NCBI RefSeq assembly: GCF_018263855.1
Contig: NZ_CP073318.1
Span: 1,302,001 to 1,366,000 of the forward strand
DNA from: Kutzneria sp. CA-103260
GTDB taxonomy: Bacteria > Actinomycetota > Actinomycetes > Mycobacteriales > Pseudonocardiaceae
Direction: 5' to 3'
DNA: 64,000 bases
Shown here: positions 1 through 11,326 of the stretch, in pieces
Layout of the letters: every line of letters starts with the position of its first letter
Numbering within the stretch: the first letter of the stretch is position 1
Position numbers and translations under genes: made by a program
Notes under the pieces: generated by a model
Database searches by the model: none
What the model saw: the letters and a program-made list of their open reading frames with translations, nothing else
What the model was told of the DNA's origin: nothing

Positions 1-163
1 CGGCCTCCACGGTGCGGAACGGCACGGACGCGCCGCCGGACGCGGTGGTCGGACAGGTGGCCGCCGTGGCGGGAACGGCCCCGGCCACCAGCGCGGCCCC
101 CGAGGCGATCAGCGTCGCGGCCAGCAACACGGGCATGCCAAATACAGGGTTGGCAGGCTTCAT
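1..163 (-). CDS. Secreted protein, N-terminal fragment (cut by window edge)
   Basis: Only the first 54 codons are inside the window. The ATG is at 163-161. The product begins with a short polar stretch and then a hydrophobic segment (PVLLAATLIASGAALVAGA) ending in AVPATAA, a typical Sec signal peptide and cleavage site. The mature start, TCPTTASGGASVPFRTVEA, resembles the beginning of CBM35/CBM6-like carbohydrate-binding modules (GATVPFxxxEAE) found at the N terminus of secreted actinobacterial glycosidases. That family resemblance is an inference from a short stretch, and the enzyme type cannot be told. The gene reads leftwards out of the window. Confidence 0.6.
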   Translation of the reverse strand, partial: MKPANPVFGMPVLLAATLIASGAALVAGAVPATAATCPTTASGGASVPFRTVEA

Positions 164-394
164 CGACTGCTCGCTTCCTGGTCCCACGAGGCAGGGTGCG
201 GGACCACGTGCACCGGACTATACGAATTACGACACTTGGTCGCAAGAGTCCGACGAGTCGACGCAAAAGCCCGACAGGCAATCGAGCCTGGCGGCCCGAC
301 CGCTGGTCCAACCGTCCAAGATCGAAGCGCGTTTCCTCACGTTCAACGTCAGGAAAGGTCCTTTCCTGACGTTCGGGGCGCGCCGCGGCGGCCG
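164..394. other. Intergenic region with one perfect palindrome
   Basis: This stretch separates the leftward secreted-protein gene from the end of the leftward DUF1905 gene. It should hold the promoter of the secreted-protein gene. The only clear structure is the 14-bp-arm palindrome listed separately. No gene with actinomycete codon bias is visible. Confidence 0.5.
345..373. repeat. Perfect 14-bp palindrome, intergenic hairpin
   Basis: Arm AACGTCAGGAAAGG (345-358) and its exact reverse complement (360-373) are separated by a single T. It lies just beyond the 3' end of the DUF1905 gene, so it could end that transcript. Its core, TTCAACGTCA.GAA.GG, is shared with the larger palindrome at 57038-57086, which suggests a dispersed family of intergenic palindromes rather than a simple terminator. 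Confidence 0.75.
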
Positions 395-658
395 CTAGAG
401 GCGTTCGGTGAGGCGGATGCGGACCTCGTCGCCGGCGTCCTTGCCGATGGCCTTGCGGACGGCGGCCTTCACCGGCAGCTTGTGGTTGCCGTCGCCCAGG
501 GCCATGAAGGAGCTCTCGAACGGCACGCCGTTCACGGTGCCGCGCACCTTGACCAGGCCGTGGGTGCCGAAGAACTCGGCGGATCGGGGCCAGACCACGT
601 AGGTCCAGCCGCCCTTGGCCGGGCTGCGGACCAGGGTGGCGGTGAATTCAGTCAGCAT
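395..658 (-). CDS. DUF1905 domain protein
   Basis: An 87-residue protein if translation starts at the ATG at 658. It fits the small DUF1905 family: an N-terminal MLTEFTATL beta strand, a middle [13 protein letters not shown] segment, and the C-terminal [23 protein letters not shown] signature. The family forms a small beta barrel, and its biochemical role is not established. A GTG at 694 would add 12 residues and would begin immediately after the stop of the upstream membrane-protein gene, so the two genes are probably one leftward transcript. The ATG is preferred because family members begin directly at the first strand. Confidence 0.75.
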   Translation of the reverse strand: MLTEFTATLVRSPAKGGWTYVVWPRSAEFFGTHGLVKVRGTVNGVPFESSFMALGDGNHKLPVKAAVRKAIGKDAGDEVRIRLTERL

Positions 659-694
659 GCCCCGGTGTCGAAGCCGGGGCCGGGTTTCCGACAC

Positions 695-1273
695 TCACTC
701 CTCGTCGAGGACCTCGTCGTTGTCCTCCAGCCGCTCCACGACGACGGGCTCCTCGACGGGAACGAGGTCCTGCCGAGGCGGGAAGGCGATGGCGAGCAGG
801 GAGGCGACGGCGCCGAGCAGGGCGATCACCATGCCGGGGCCGATGCTCGCGGTGATCTGCTCGCCGCTGGCGCTGGCCAGCTGGGCCAGGACCGTGCCGG
901 TGCCGTAGCCGGCGGCGGCCAGCTGCAGGCCGGCGCCGACCCCGAGGCCGCCGGCGATCAGGGAGGCGTTGCGGGTCCAGCGGAACTCGGCCCGCAGCGA
1001 GGCGGCGGCGACCGCGATCAGGGCGAGGCCGACGATCAGCGTGACGACGCCGACGTACTGCTGGATGGAGTGGCCCAGCCCGAGGTCCATGCCCCAGGCG
1101 GTGATGGCCAGCCGGAACCCGCCGCTGTCGGTCGGCAGCGGCACGATTGCCAGGTCCGGGAAGGTGCTGGCGATCAGCAGCGCGCCGCCGGCGAACAGGG
1201 CCGCGACGGTGCGGACGCTGGGCCGCGCCACGGTGGTGTGCAGGGGAATGGGCGCGGTGTCCTCGGTGGCCAT
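695..1273 (-). CDS. Four-helix membrane protein, unknown function
   Basis: A 192-residue protein starting with MATEDTAPIPLH. Four hydrophobic segments are visible: AALFAGGALLIASTF, YVGVVTLIVGLALIAVAA, SLIAGGLGVGAGLQLAAAG and GPGMVIALLGAVASLLAIAF. The C-terminal tail is acidic and cytoplasmic in character (EEPVVVERLEDNDEVLDEE). No catalytic motif is recognised. An in-frame GTG-type start further upstream would add a 33-residue, Arg/Pro-rich extension that lacks a convincing ribosome-binding site, so the ATG at 1273 is chosen. It is directly followed by the DUF1905 gene. I do not recognise the family. Confidence 0.6.
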   Translation of the reverse strand: MATEDTAPIPLHTTVARPSVRTVAALFAGGALLIASTFPDLAIVPLPTDSGGFRLAITAWGMDLGLGHSIQQYVGVVTLIVGLALIAVAAASLRAEFRWTRNASLIAGGLGVGAGLQLAAAGYGTGTVLAQLASASGEQITASIGPGMVIALLGAVASLLAIAFPPRQDLVPVEEPVVVERLEDNDEVLDEE

Positions 1274-1678
1274 TCGCACACGGTATCGACCGCTTGTCCG
1301 GGGTGGCCGACCCGGCACCGCAAAATGAGGAACTCTCGTGAGAATCGCGCCGGGTCGGGGGTGCGCGTACATCGGCGGAGGGGCACTCGCGGGCAGCGAA
1401 AATCGGACAATCCCGCTCGGAATAGGGGTGTTTCACAGTTGACAGATGTTCACGCGGGGTGATCGCTGCCGGTCATCCGGCCAACCTGTGTCCCGAATCA
1501 CGTCGTCGTTAGCATTCGAATCTTGCTGGTTCAAGGTTTCGGTAATATTCACGGGGGTGTGACGCTGATCACATTGAGACCGGGCCGTAATGTTGGCCAA
1601 GGTCGGTTGTGGACGTGGGACGTTTCGACGTTCCTGGCCTACTGGGGAGCACTCGTCGCGGATGACTGGGGATTAGTT
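1274..1678. other. Divergent intergenic/promoter region upstream of the biosynthetic operon
   Basis: About 400 bp between the leftward membrane-protein gene and the rightward dioxygenase gene. It is distinctly AT-richer than its surroundings around 1500-1600, with TAATAT at 1543-1548 and TAATGT near 1588, which are candidate -10 elements for the operon. A TTGACA at 1439-1444 has no good -10 at the right spacing. An open frame continues through from 1523, but its codons lack the GC3 bias of the neighbours, so I treat it as untranslated. No operator dyad or regulator gene is evident here. Confidence 0.4.
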
Positions 1679-4708
<3,030 letters not shown>

Positions 4709-4709
<1 letters not shown>

Positions 4710-5770
4710 TGAGGCTGCGCACGCACCTGGTTCGCATGCGGGACAAGGACGTATGGCGGTGCGCCCGGGAGGAGATCCCCGAGCACCGCGCCGTCCTGGT
4801 CGAGCTCAGCGCGAACGGCGAGTCGGGCTGGGGCGAGGCGTCGGCGTTCATGACCGCCGTCTACAACTCCGAGACCGACACCGTGGTCGACCGCCTGCAC
4901 GGGCTCGATCTGGACGTCGATCCGCACCAGCCGGAGCAGACCTGGCAACAGCTGGCTCCGCAGCTGAAGGACTGCCCGTTCGCGTTGGCGGCGCTGGATG
5001 TCGCCGCGCACGACCTGGCGGCCCGGCTGGCCGGCGTGCCGCTGTTCGAGCATCTCGGGCTGCCCGACCCGAGCGGGCTGCCGTCCAGCTACAGCATCGG
5101 CCTGGACACCGTGGATGTCATGGTGGACAAGCTGAACCGGACTCCGGGCTGGGGCCTGTACAAGGTGAAGCTGGCCAAGGCCGACGACCTGCACGTGCTG
5201 CGAGCGCTGCGCGAGCACACCGACGCCCCGTTCTGGGTGGACGGAAACGCCTGCTGGCAGCCGGAAGCGCTGTTCGAGGTGCTGGACGAGTTGCCGGGCC
5301 TGGGCGTGGTCGCCCTGGAGCAGCCGTTCGCCGTCACCGAGGTCGAAGGACAGTTGGCGGCCCGCGACCGCAGCCCGGTGCCGATTTTCGCCGACGAGTC
5401 GGTGACCACGCCGGACCAGGTGCGGCCGGCGGCCGGCCGGTTCGACGGCATCAACGTCAAGGTGCTCAAGGCCGGCGGGCTCACGCCGGCGCTGGCCATG
5501 CTGCGGGAGTGCCGGGAACTGGGCGTGGCCAGCATGCTCGGCTGCCTGCCCGAGTCCTCGGCCGGGGCCAGCGCCGCCGCGCACATCGCTCGGCTGGCCG
5601 ACCACGTCGACCTGGACACGGTCGCGCTGCTGGACATCGACACCGGGACCGGCGCAGGCCTGGACGACACCGGTCGCATCCGGCTGGCCGGCGGCACGGG
5701 CACCGGCTTCACCCCGGACTGGACCTCGCCGGCGCATGAGGGGCCGGCACATGAGGGGAATGGGCGATGA
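4709..5770 (+). CDS. Enolase-superfamily (MLE/dipeptide epimerase-like) enzyme
   Basis: 353 residues; start and stop overlap as TGATG with the aminomutase gene. The barrel has the full muconate-lactonizing subgroup active site: the K152-V-K154 base (YKVKLAK), metal ligands D178 (WVDGN), E204 (LEQP) and D229 (ADES), and the opposite-face lysine in NVKVLKAGG (K251/K254). The best-known relatives are L-Ala-D/L-Glu and other dipeptide epimerases, N-succinylamino acid racemases and o-succinylbenzoate synthases. With two ATP-grasp ligases in the operon, epimerisation of a dipeptide or N-acyl amino acid intermediate is plausible; lactonisation or racemisation remain alternatives. The C-terminal tail contains a short repeat (PAHEGPAHEG). 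Confidence 0.85.
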
Positions 5771-6786
5771 CCACTGTGGACACTCACCGCTGGACCAGCC
5801 CGGCGGACGTGCGCCGGGTCGCGACGGCGGCGTTGGAGGCCAAGGGCGTCAAGGAGGCGGCCGAGGTCGCCGAGGTGCTGGTGGAGACCTCGCTGCTGGG
5901 CGTGCACACGCACGGGATTCGGCTGCTCGGTAGCTATCTGGACGAACTGGACCGCGGCGTCGCGGTGGCCGAGCCGGTGTTGGCCGTACGCAAGGACTCC
6001 GGGCCGGTCGTGCACCTCGACGCCGGGAACGCGCTGGGGGTGGTCGCCGGGCTGCGGGGCGTGGAGCTGGCAGTGGAGCGGGCCAAGCGGTTCGGCGTCG
6101 GCGTGGTCGGCGTCCAGCGCTCCAACCATTTCGGCGCGGCCGGCTGTTATGCCCGCCGGATCGCCGACGCCGGGCTGCTCGGCCTCGTGACGACGTCGGC
6201 GGCCAACCGCGTCGCGCCGTTCGGTGGCACCACACCGCTGTTCGGCACCAACCCGATCGCCATCGCCTATGGCGACGAGTTCTTCCTGGACATGGCCACC
6301 AGCCAGGTCTGCTTCGGCGAGATCAAGGAACGCGGCCGGGTCGGCCGGCCGCTGGAACCCGGCTGGGCCGTGGACAACAGCGGCCAGGGGACCACCGACC
6401 CGGCCCAGGCTTCGGCACTGGCCCCGCTCGGCGGTTACAAGGGGCAGGGCCTGGCCATGGCCGTCACCGTGCTGACCGCCGTGCTCGTCGGCGGTCCGCT
6501 CGATTTCGAGATGCCGCACATCGGCACGGTCGATGAGGGCCGACGGGTGGCGCACCTGCTGATCGCCGTCGACCCCGACGCGCTCGGTGGCCGCGACCAG
6601 GCCGGGCAGGCCATGAACCGGCTGATCGGCGCGGTGCGGGCCAACCAAGCGGCTGATCCGGCCGCGCCGGTGCTGATTCCCGGCGATCCCCAGCGGGCGA
6701 ACTGGGAACGGCAGCTGCGGGACGGCATCGAGCTGGACTCGGCCACCATCGAGCTGCTGGACCGGTTGGGGAGTGAGCACCCGTGA
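5767..6786 (+). CDS. Ldh2/malate-L-lactate dehydrogenase family NAD(P)-dependent oxidoreductase
   Basis: 339 residues; starts with ATGA overlapping the epimerase stop. Family signatures are the catalytic-region His in GVHTHGIRLL, the RSNHFGAAGCYARR segment, GTNPIAIAYG, LDMATS, and the glycine-rich GGYKGQGLAM loop. The family covers malate/lactate/sulfolactate dehydrogenases, ureidoglycolate dehydrogenase and, notably, delta1-piperideine-2-carboxylate/pyrroline-2-carboxylate reductases and N-methyl-amino-acid dehydrogenases. In this setting it may reduce a cyclic imino acid or a 2-oxo acid derived from the amino acid precursor. The pairing with an aminotransferase supports work on a 2-oxo or imine intermediate, but the reaction is inferred. 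Confidence 0.85.
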   Translation: MTTVDTHRWTSPADVRRVATAALEAKGVKEAAEVAEVLVETSLLGVHTHGIRLLGSYLDELDRGVAVAEPVLAVRKDSGPVVHLDAGNALGVVAGLRGVELAVERAKRFGVGVVGVQRSNHFGAAGCYARRIADAGLLGLVTTSAANRVAPFGGTTPLFGTNPIAIAYGDEFFLDMATSQVCFGEIKERGRVGRPLEPGWAVDNSGQGTTDPAQASALAPLGGYKGQGLAMAVTVLTAVLVGGPLDFEMPHIGTVDEGRRVAHLLIAVDPDALGGRDQAGQAMNRLIGAVRANQAADPAAPVLIPGDPQRANWERQLRDGIELDSATIELLDRLGSEHP

Positions 6787-7985
6787 TCCTGGTCCTGGTC
6801 AGTCCCCGACAACGCGGTCTGGACCTGAGCGGCGTCGACGACTGCGTGGTCATCACCGGCGGCCCCGTGCCCAGCGGTGCCTCGGAATTGGTCACTGTCG
6901 CCGACTACCGCACGGAAACCCTGGTGGCGGCCGGCCTGGAGTTGGCTCGCCGGCACCGGTTCGAGCGGGTGGTGTCCTTCGCCGAGGCGGATGTCGTCGC
7001 CGCGGCGCAGCTGCGGGAAGCCCTCGACTTGCCTGGCCAACGTCCGGTGAGCGCCTTGGCATATCGGGACAAGGCGCTGATGCGGAAGCACTCCCTCGCC
7101 GCCGGGCTGCCCGGACCGGCCTATCGCACCGTGGAAACGGCCGCCGAGGTGCGGGAGTTCGTTGCGGACCAGGGCCTTCCCGCCGTTCTGAAGCCTCGGT
7201 CCTCCTCGGGCAGCGTCGGCGTGCGAATCCTGCGGTCGACGGCCGATCTGGCCGAGTTGCCCGATCAGCTGGCCGATCACGTGGTGGAGCAGTTCGTCCC
7301 CGGCGAGGTCGTGCACGTGGACGGCCTGCTGGTCGGCGGAAAGCCGGTGTTCGCGCTGCCTGCCGCTTACACCGACCTGGCCTGCCTGGCCCACTGGGAG
7401 GACAGCGGGAGCGGCAGCCTGCTGCTGACCGCCGAACACCCCTGGCACGGCCCGCTCACCGAAGAGCTGTGGCGCGTGGTCGCCGCGCTGCCGGCAGCCG
7501 AGGATCTGGTGCTGCACGCCGAGTTCTTCGTCGCCGAGGGCCAACGGCCGGTGTTGTGCGAGATCGCCTCCCGCCTGCCCGGCCACCCCATCCCGCCCAT
7601 GATCAACCGGGCCTTGGGGCTGGATCTCCGGGCCACCTGGCTCCGCATCGCCGCAGGTCTCCCGGTGGACGTCACAGCTATCGCCGGGGCGGCCGTGCGG
7701 GCCGGCTCGGTGGCGAACTTCGGCCTTCCGCCCCGGCACGGCCGGATTACCAGCGTGCCGACCGACGTGCCGCCCTGGGTGCACGACCTGGAGGTGCTGG
7801 CCAAGCCCGGCGACGTCTGGGACCGCGACCGGTACGAGGCCCGCAAGTCCGGCGACTTCGTGGTCACGTGGACGGTGACGGCCGACAGCGAAGGCGAGCT
7901 GCGGCAACGGATCCAGGAGTCGGCGGACCTGATGGAGGGCAAAGTTGGTTGGCAGGAGATAATTTCGGTGGGCGGCGCCCGATGA
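6783..7985 (+). CDS. ATP-grasp carboxylate-amine ligase
   Basis: 400 residues from GTG 6783, overlapping the previous stop by 4 bp. The ATP-grasp fold shows as the VLKPRSSSGSVGV nucleotide-binding loop, VVEQFVPGEVVHVDG, and the metal-binding CEIASRLPGH near the end of the core. Such ligases activate a carboxylate as acyl phosphate and join it to an amine, as in dapdiamide (DdaF) and bacilysin (BacD) synthesis. A second ATP-grasp gene lies at 11323, so the operon can make at least two amide bonds without an NRPS. It directly precedes the FemAB-like acyltransferase gene, with an ATGA overlap. Confidence 0.85.
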   Translation: MILVLVSPRQRGLDLSGVDDCVVITGGPVPSGASELVTVADYRTETLVAAGLELARRHRFERVVSFAEADVVAAAQLREALDLPGQRPVSALAYRDKALMRKHSLAAGLPGPAYRTVETAAEVREFVADQGLPAVLKPRSSSGSVGVRILRSTADLAELPDQLADHVVEQFVPGEVVHVDGLLVGGKPVFALPAAYTDLACLAHWEDSGSGSLLLTAEHPWHGPLTEELWRVVAALPAAEDLVLHAEFFVAEGQRPVLCEIASRLPGHPIPPMINRALGLDLRATWLRIAAGLPVDVTAIAGAAVRAGSVANFGLPPRHGRITSVPTDVPPWVHDLEVLAKPGDVWDRDRYEARKSGDFVVTWTVTADSEGELRQRIQESADLMEGKVGWQEIISVGGAR

Positions 7986-9151
7986 AGTGGGAGCTCGTCG
8001 ACCTGTCCGAGGTGGACTTCGAGCACTGGGTCGACCCGGTCGGCCACACGCCGGTCTGGTCGGCCCCGGGCTTCCGCCGCGTGACCGAAGCCCTGCCCCA
8101 GCATCCGGTCCTGCATCTGGCGGCCATCCGCGACGGCCGCCCGGCATTGCTGGCCCCATTGCTGCGCAGCGAACAGCCGGGCGGTTTGCTGTTCTACGAC
8201 CTGCCGGCGATGATCGGCAACGAGGGAGCCTTCGGTGATCACGAGCGACTGCCGGAGGCGGAGCAGGTCGAGAACCTGGACCTGACCGAGGATCGGCTGG
8301 CGGCGTACCCGAGCCTGGTGCTGGGCACGCACGGCGCGCACCACGGCGTCACGCTGGATCCAGTGCTGGACAAGGACGAACGGATCGCCCTCTGCCGGGA
8401 GTTGCCGGCGGCAGTCGCCGAGGTGGCCGAGAGCCACGGCTGCAACAGCCACGGTCTGCTGTACCTGACCGAGGGCCTGCTGGACTGGATGCGGCCGGCC
8501 CTGACGCCTGAGCACGACGTGGCCGTGCTGGGCGCGGAAAGCGTGCTGGAGTGCGAAGGCGGGACCTGGGAGGACTATCTCAACGGGCTGTCCTCGCGCC
8601 GGCGGACCCGGGTGCTGCATGAACGCCGCAGCTACCTGGCCGGCACCGACCGCAGCACGATCACCACCGGCCCGGACGCGATCGGGGACGACCTGGTCGA
8701 GCTGCGCTGCAACCTGCGCACCCGGTACGGCCTGCCCGACCAACGAGACCGCACCGTCGCCGAGTTCGAGGCGCTGTCCCGGTGGTGCGGCGAGGACCTG
8801 GTGGTGATCAGGTCCCTGCGCGGTGACGAGCCGGTGGGCTTCGTGATCTGCCTGCGCCGCGGCGACACGCTGTATGCGCGTACCGCCGGGTTTGACTACG
8901 ACCGGTTGGGGCCCAAGGACTTCTGCTACTTCAACGTCGTCTACTACGACGCGCTGGAGTGGGGCCTGCCCCGGGGTGTGCGCCGCCTGGAGCTCGGCCT
9001 GGCCAGCTATCCGGCCAAACGCACGCGGGGCTGCCACTTCGAGCCCCGGCTGGGCGTGTTCCACCTGCCGGGACACGAGAATCTACGCACCGCGCTGCGC
9101 GTGCAGGACCGCGGCGAGCGTCTGCGGCTGACCGAGGAATGTGGCCTGTGA
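7982..9151 (+). CDS. FemAB/GNAT-fold acyltransferase (peptidoglycan bridge-type)
   Basis: 389 residues starting MKWELVDLSEVDFEHWV. The C-terminal half looks like a GNAT/FemX domain: YLNGLSSRRRTRVLHERR, then DEPVGFVICLRRGDTLYARTAGFDYDRL, then FNVVYYDALEWGLPRGVRRLELG. This is typical of proteins annotated as GNAT family or peptidogalycan biosynthesis proteins. FemX-like enzymes in antibiotic clusters (streptothricin, valanimycin VlmA) use aminoacyl-tRNA as donor, so a tRNA-dependent aminoacyl transfer is a reasonable hypothesis; acyl-CoA is the alternative. It overlaps the ATP-grasp stop (ATGA), and 16 bp separate it from the aminotransferase gene. Confidence 0.75.
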   Translation: MKWELVDLSEVDFEHWVDPVGHTPVWSAPGFRRVTEALPQHPVLHLAAIRDGRPALLAPLLRSEQPGGLLFYDLPAMIGNEGAFGDHERLPEAEQVENLDLTEDRLAAYPSLVLGTHGAHHGVTLDPVLDKDERIALCRELPAAVAEVAESHGCNSHGLLYLTEGLLDWMRPALTPEHDVAVLGAESVLECEGGTWEDYLNGLSSRRRTRVLHERRSYLAGTDRSTITTGPDAIGDDLVELRCNLRTRYGLPDQRDRTVAEFEALSRWCGEDLVVIRSLRGDEPVGFVICLRRGDTLYARTAGFDYDRLGPKDFCYFNVVYYDALEWGLPRGVRRLELGLASYPAKRTRGCHFEPRLGVFHLPGHENLRTALRVQDRGERLRLTEECGL

Positions 9152-9167
9152 ACAGGGGAGTAGACCG

Positions 9168-10118
9168 ATGGACGTGACCTCGGGTCCGGTGTGGATCGAC
9201 GGCGAGGTGGTGGCCGGCGCCGACGCCATGGTGCACGTGCTCAACCCCAGCCTGCACTACGGCTGGGGCGCCTACGAGGGCATCCGGTTCTATCCGTCGC
9301 GCACGCCGGAACTGACCGGTCCGCTGGTGTTCCGGCTGCGTGAGCACATCCGGCGGCTGGTCAACTCCTCGCGGGCGCTGGGCATGCGCGTCCCGTACAC
9401 CGAGGAGGAACTGATCCGCGCCTGCACCGACATGGCGCTGCGCTCCGGGCTGTCCTCCGGTTACCTGCGCCCGCTGGTTTTCCTGCGCGAGGGCGCGATG
9501 TCCGTGGCCGGGCAACTGGATCAGGTGCGGGTGGCGATCGGCTGTTGGGCCTGGTCGGGCTACCTGCCCGACGCCGACCAGGGCATTCGGGTGCGCACCA
9601 GCGGCTGGGTGCGCAGCGGCCCCGCGCAGCTGCCGCCGAGCGTGAAATCCACCGGCGGCTACATCAATCCGTCACTGGCTCGGCTGGAGGCCGTGCGCGG
9701 CGGCGACCATGAGGCCATCCTGCTCAACCAAGCCGGCCGCGTCGCCGAAGCCTCGGCGGCCAACGTCTTCGCGCTGCTGGACGGCGTTCTCGTCACCCCG
9801 CCGGTGTCGGAGGGCATCCTGCCCGGCATCACCCGCGACGCTGTGCTCACCATGGCCGCGGATGTCGGCGTGCCGACCGAGGAACGTCCGCTCGCGCCGG
9901 CCGACCTGCGGATGGCCGACGAAGTGCTGTTGGCCGGCACGGCGATGGAGCTCGTGGCAGTGACCACATTGGACGGTCTGCCGGTCGGTGGCGGCAGCGC
10001 GGGGCCGGTGTTCACCACCCTGCGGGCCGAGTTCGACAAGGCCATCACCGGCCAGCTGCCCGCCCGCCGCGACTGGGTCACGGACGTGACCAGCGTGCTC
10101 GACGCCGTCTCGCCGTGA
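9168..10118 (+). CDS. Fold-type IV PLP aminotransferase (branched-chain aminotransferase-like)
   Basis: 316 residues from ATG 9168, with a strong AGGGGAG ribosome-binding site 7 bases upstream. The PLP lysine is K160 in PPSVKSTGGYINP, and the class IV signature follows (ILLNQAGRVAEASAANVFAL, EGILPGITRDAVL). The first region, NPSLHYGWGAYEGIRFY, matches IlvE-type enzymes. It interconverts an amino acid and its 2-oxo acid, probably a non-polar or beta-modified substrate of this pathway. An IlvE paralogue inside a biosynthetic operon points to specialised rather than primary metabolism. It ends in a GTGA overlap with the MFS gene. Confidence 0.88.
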   Translation: MDVTSGPVWIDGEVVAGADAMVHVLNPSLHYGWGAYEGIRFYPSRTPELTGPLVFRLREHIRRLVNSSRALGMRVPYTEEELIRACTDMALRSGLSSGYLRPLVFLREGAMSVAGQLDQVRVAIGCWAWSGYLPDADQGIRVRTSGWVRSGPAQLPPSVKSTGGYINPSLARLEAVRGGDHEAILLNQAGRVAEASAANVFALLDGVLVTPPVSEGILPGITRDAVLTMAADVGVPTEERPLAPADLRMADEVLLAGTAMELVAVTTLDGLPVGGGSAGPVFTTLRAEFDKAITGQLPARRDWVTDVTSVLDAVSP

Positions 10119-11326
10119 GCGTCGCCACCCTGCTGCGGGCCTACACCCCGCACACCCGCGCCGGCCGGCTGCTGGCCGGCGCGGCCGCGGTGGATTCCAT
10201 GGGCAGCGGGCTGTTCCTGGCCCTGATCCCGGTTTTTGTCGTCACGCACGTCGGCATCGACCCGGTCAGTGTCGGCGTGGCACTGGGCGTGGCCAACCTG
10301 CTCGGGCTCGCCGGCCCGGTCCCGGCCGGGTGGCTGGCCGACCGGTTCGGCGCCGGCCGGGTGTGGAGCGTGCTGCTGCTGGCCCGGGCGATCGGCTACG
10401 CCGGTTTCCTGTTCGTCGACTCGTTCGCCGCCTACCTGGTGCTGACCTGCCTGGTCAGCCTGCTGGACCGGGGCAGCACGCCGGTGCAGCAGGTGTTCGT
10501 GGTGCAGGTCGAGCCGGTCGAGGAGCGCAGCCGGTCGCTGGCGGTGCTGCGGACCATGCGCAACGCCGGCATGAGCCTGGGCCTGCTGGGTTCCGGCGTG
10601 CTGATCGGCATGAACACGGTCAGCGCGTTCCATTTCGGCTTCGCCGTCAACGCCTTGTCCTACATAGGGTTGCTGCTGGTCGTGCGATCGCTGAACCGGG
10701 ACGTCCGGCCAGCGCCGGCACGGGACCGTCCGCCGACCGCGCTGCCCACGGCCGATCGCCGGTATCTGCTGATGTCCGTGGGCAATGCCCTGCTGACCCT
10801 GCACGACTCGGTGCTGTTCACGCTGATCCCGCTGTGGCTGGTCACCAAGTCCACCGCCCCGCCGGCATTGGTCGGGCCGTTGCTGGCGTTGAACACCGTG
10901 CTCACGGTCGTGCTCCAGGTGCCGGTGACGAAGTGGAGCATCGGCCTCAGCGCGGCCCGCCGCACGGTGATCCGGGCGGTGTTGCCGCTGGTCGGGGCCT
11001 GTCTGCTGTTCCTGGCCGCGGAGCACACCGGGCCGGTGCTGGCCGGTGTCCTGGCGGCGTTGGCGGTGATCGCCCTGACGGTGGGGGAGAACCTGCACAC
11101 GGCGGCCGGTTTCGAGCTGTCGCATCTGCTGGCCCCCGCGCATTCGGCCGGGGCCTACATCGGGGTGTTCAACCTGGGCATCGCGGCCCAGCTGTGCTTC
11201 GGGCCGCCGTTCATGACCGCCGTGGTGCTGCGCGGGCCGGTCGGCTGGGTGGCGTTGTCGGCGGCGTTCGCCGTGGGCGCGGTGCTGATGGTGGCGGGCG
11301 GACGACGGGTGGAGGTGCTGCGGTGA
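10115..11326 (+). CDS. MFS transporter, probable product exporter
   Basis: 403 residues from GTG 10115 overlapping the aminotransferase stop. About twelve hydrophobic segments are seen. The loop after helix 2 has GWLADRFGAGRVWSV, the conserved MFS motif A (GxLaDrxGrr-like). The long hydrophilic break near residues 195-215 separates the two six-helix halves. Embedded between biosynthetic genes, it is most simply an efflux pump for the pathway product, giving export and self-protection; uptake of a precursor cannot be excluded. Confidence 0.85.
   Translation: MSVATLLRAYTPHTRAGRLLAGAAAVDSMGSGLFLALIPVFVVTHVGIDPVSVGVALGVANLLGLAGPVPAGWLADRFGAGRVWSVLLLARAIGYAGFLFVDSFAAYLVLTCLVSLLDRGSTPVQQVFVVQVEPVEERSRSLAVLRTMRNAGMSLGLLGSGVLIGMNTVSAFHFGFAVNALSYIGLLLVVRSLNRDVRPAPARDRPPTALPTADRRYLLMSVGNALLTLHDSVLFTLIPLWLVTKSTAPPALVGPLLALNTVLTVVLQVPVTKWSIGLSAARRTVIRAVLPLVGACLLFLAAEHTGPVLAGVLAALAVIALTVGENLHTAAGFELSHLLAPAHSAGAYIGVFNLGIAAQLCFGPPFMTAVVLRGPVGWVALSAAFAVGAVLMVAGGRRVEVLR

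Noticed and set aside
1439..1444. TTGACA as a -35 box for the biosynthetic operon
   Set aside because: No acceptable -10 hexamer lies 16-19 bp downstream, so it was not called as a promoter.
1523..1678. Upstream extension of the dioxygenase gene
   Set aside because: It is in frame but has non-actinomycete codon usage and no family similarity; GTG 1679 with GGGGA fits the TauD N terminus.
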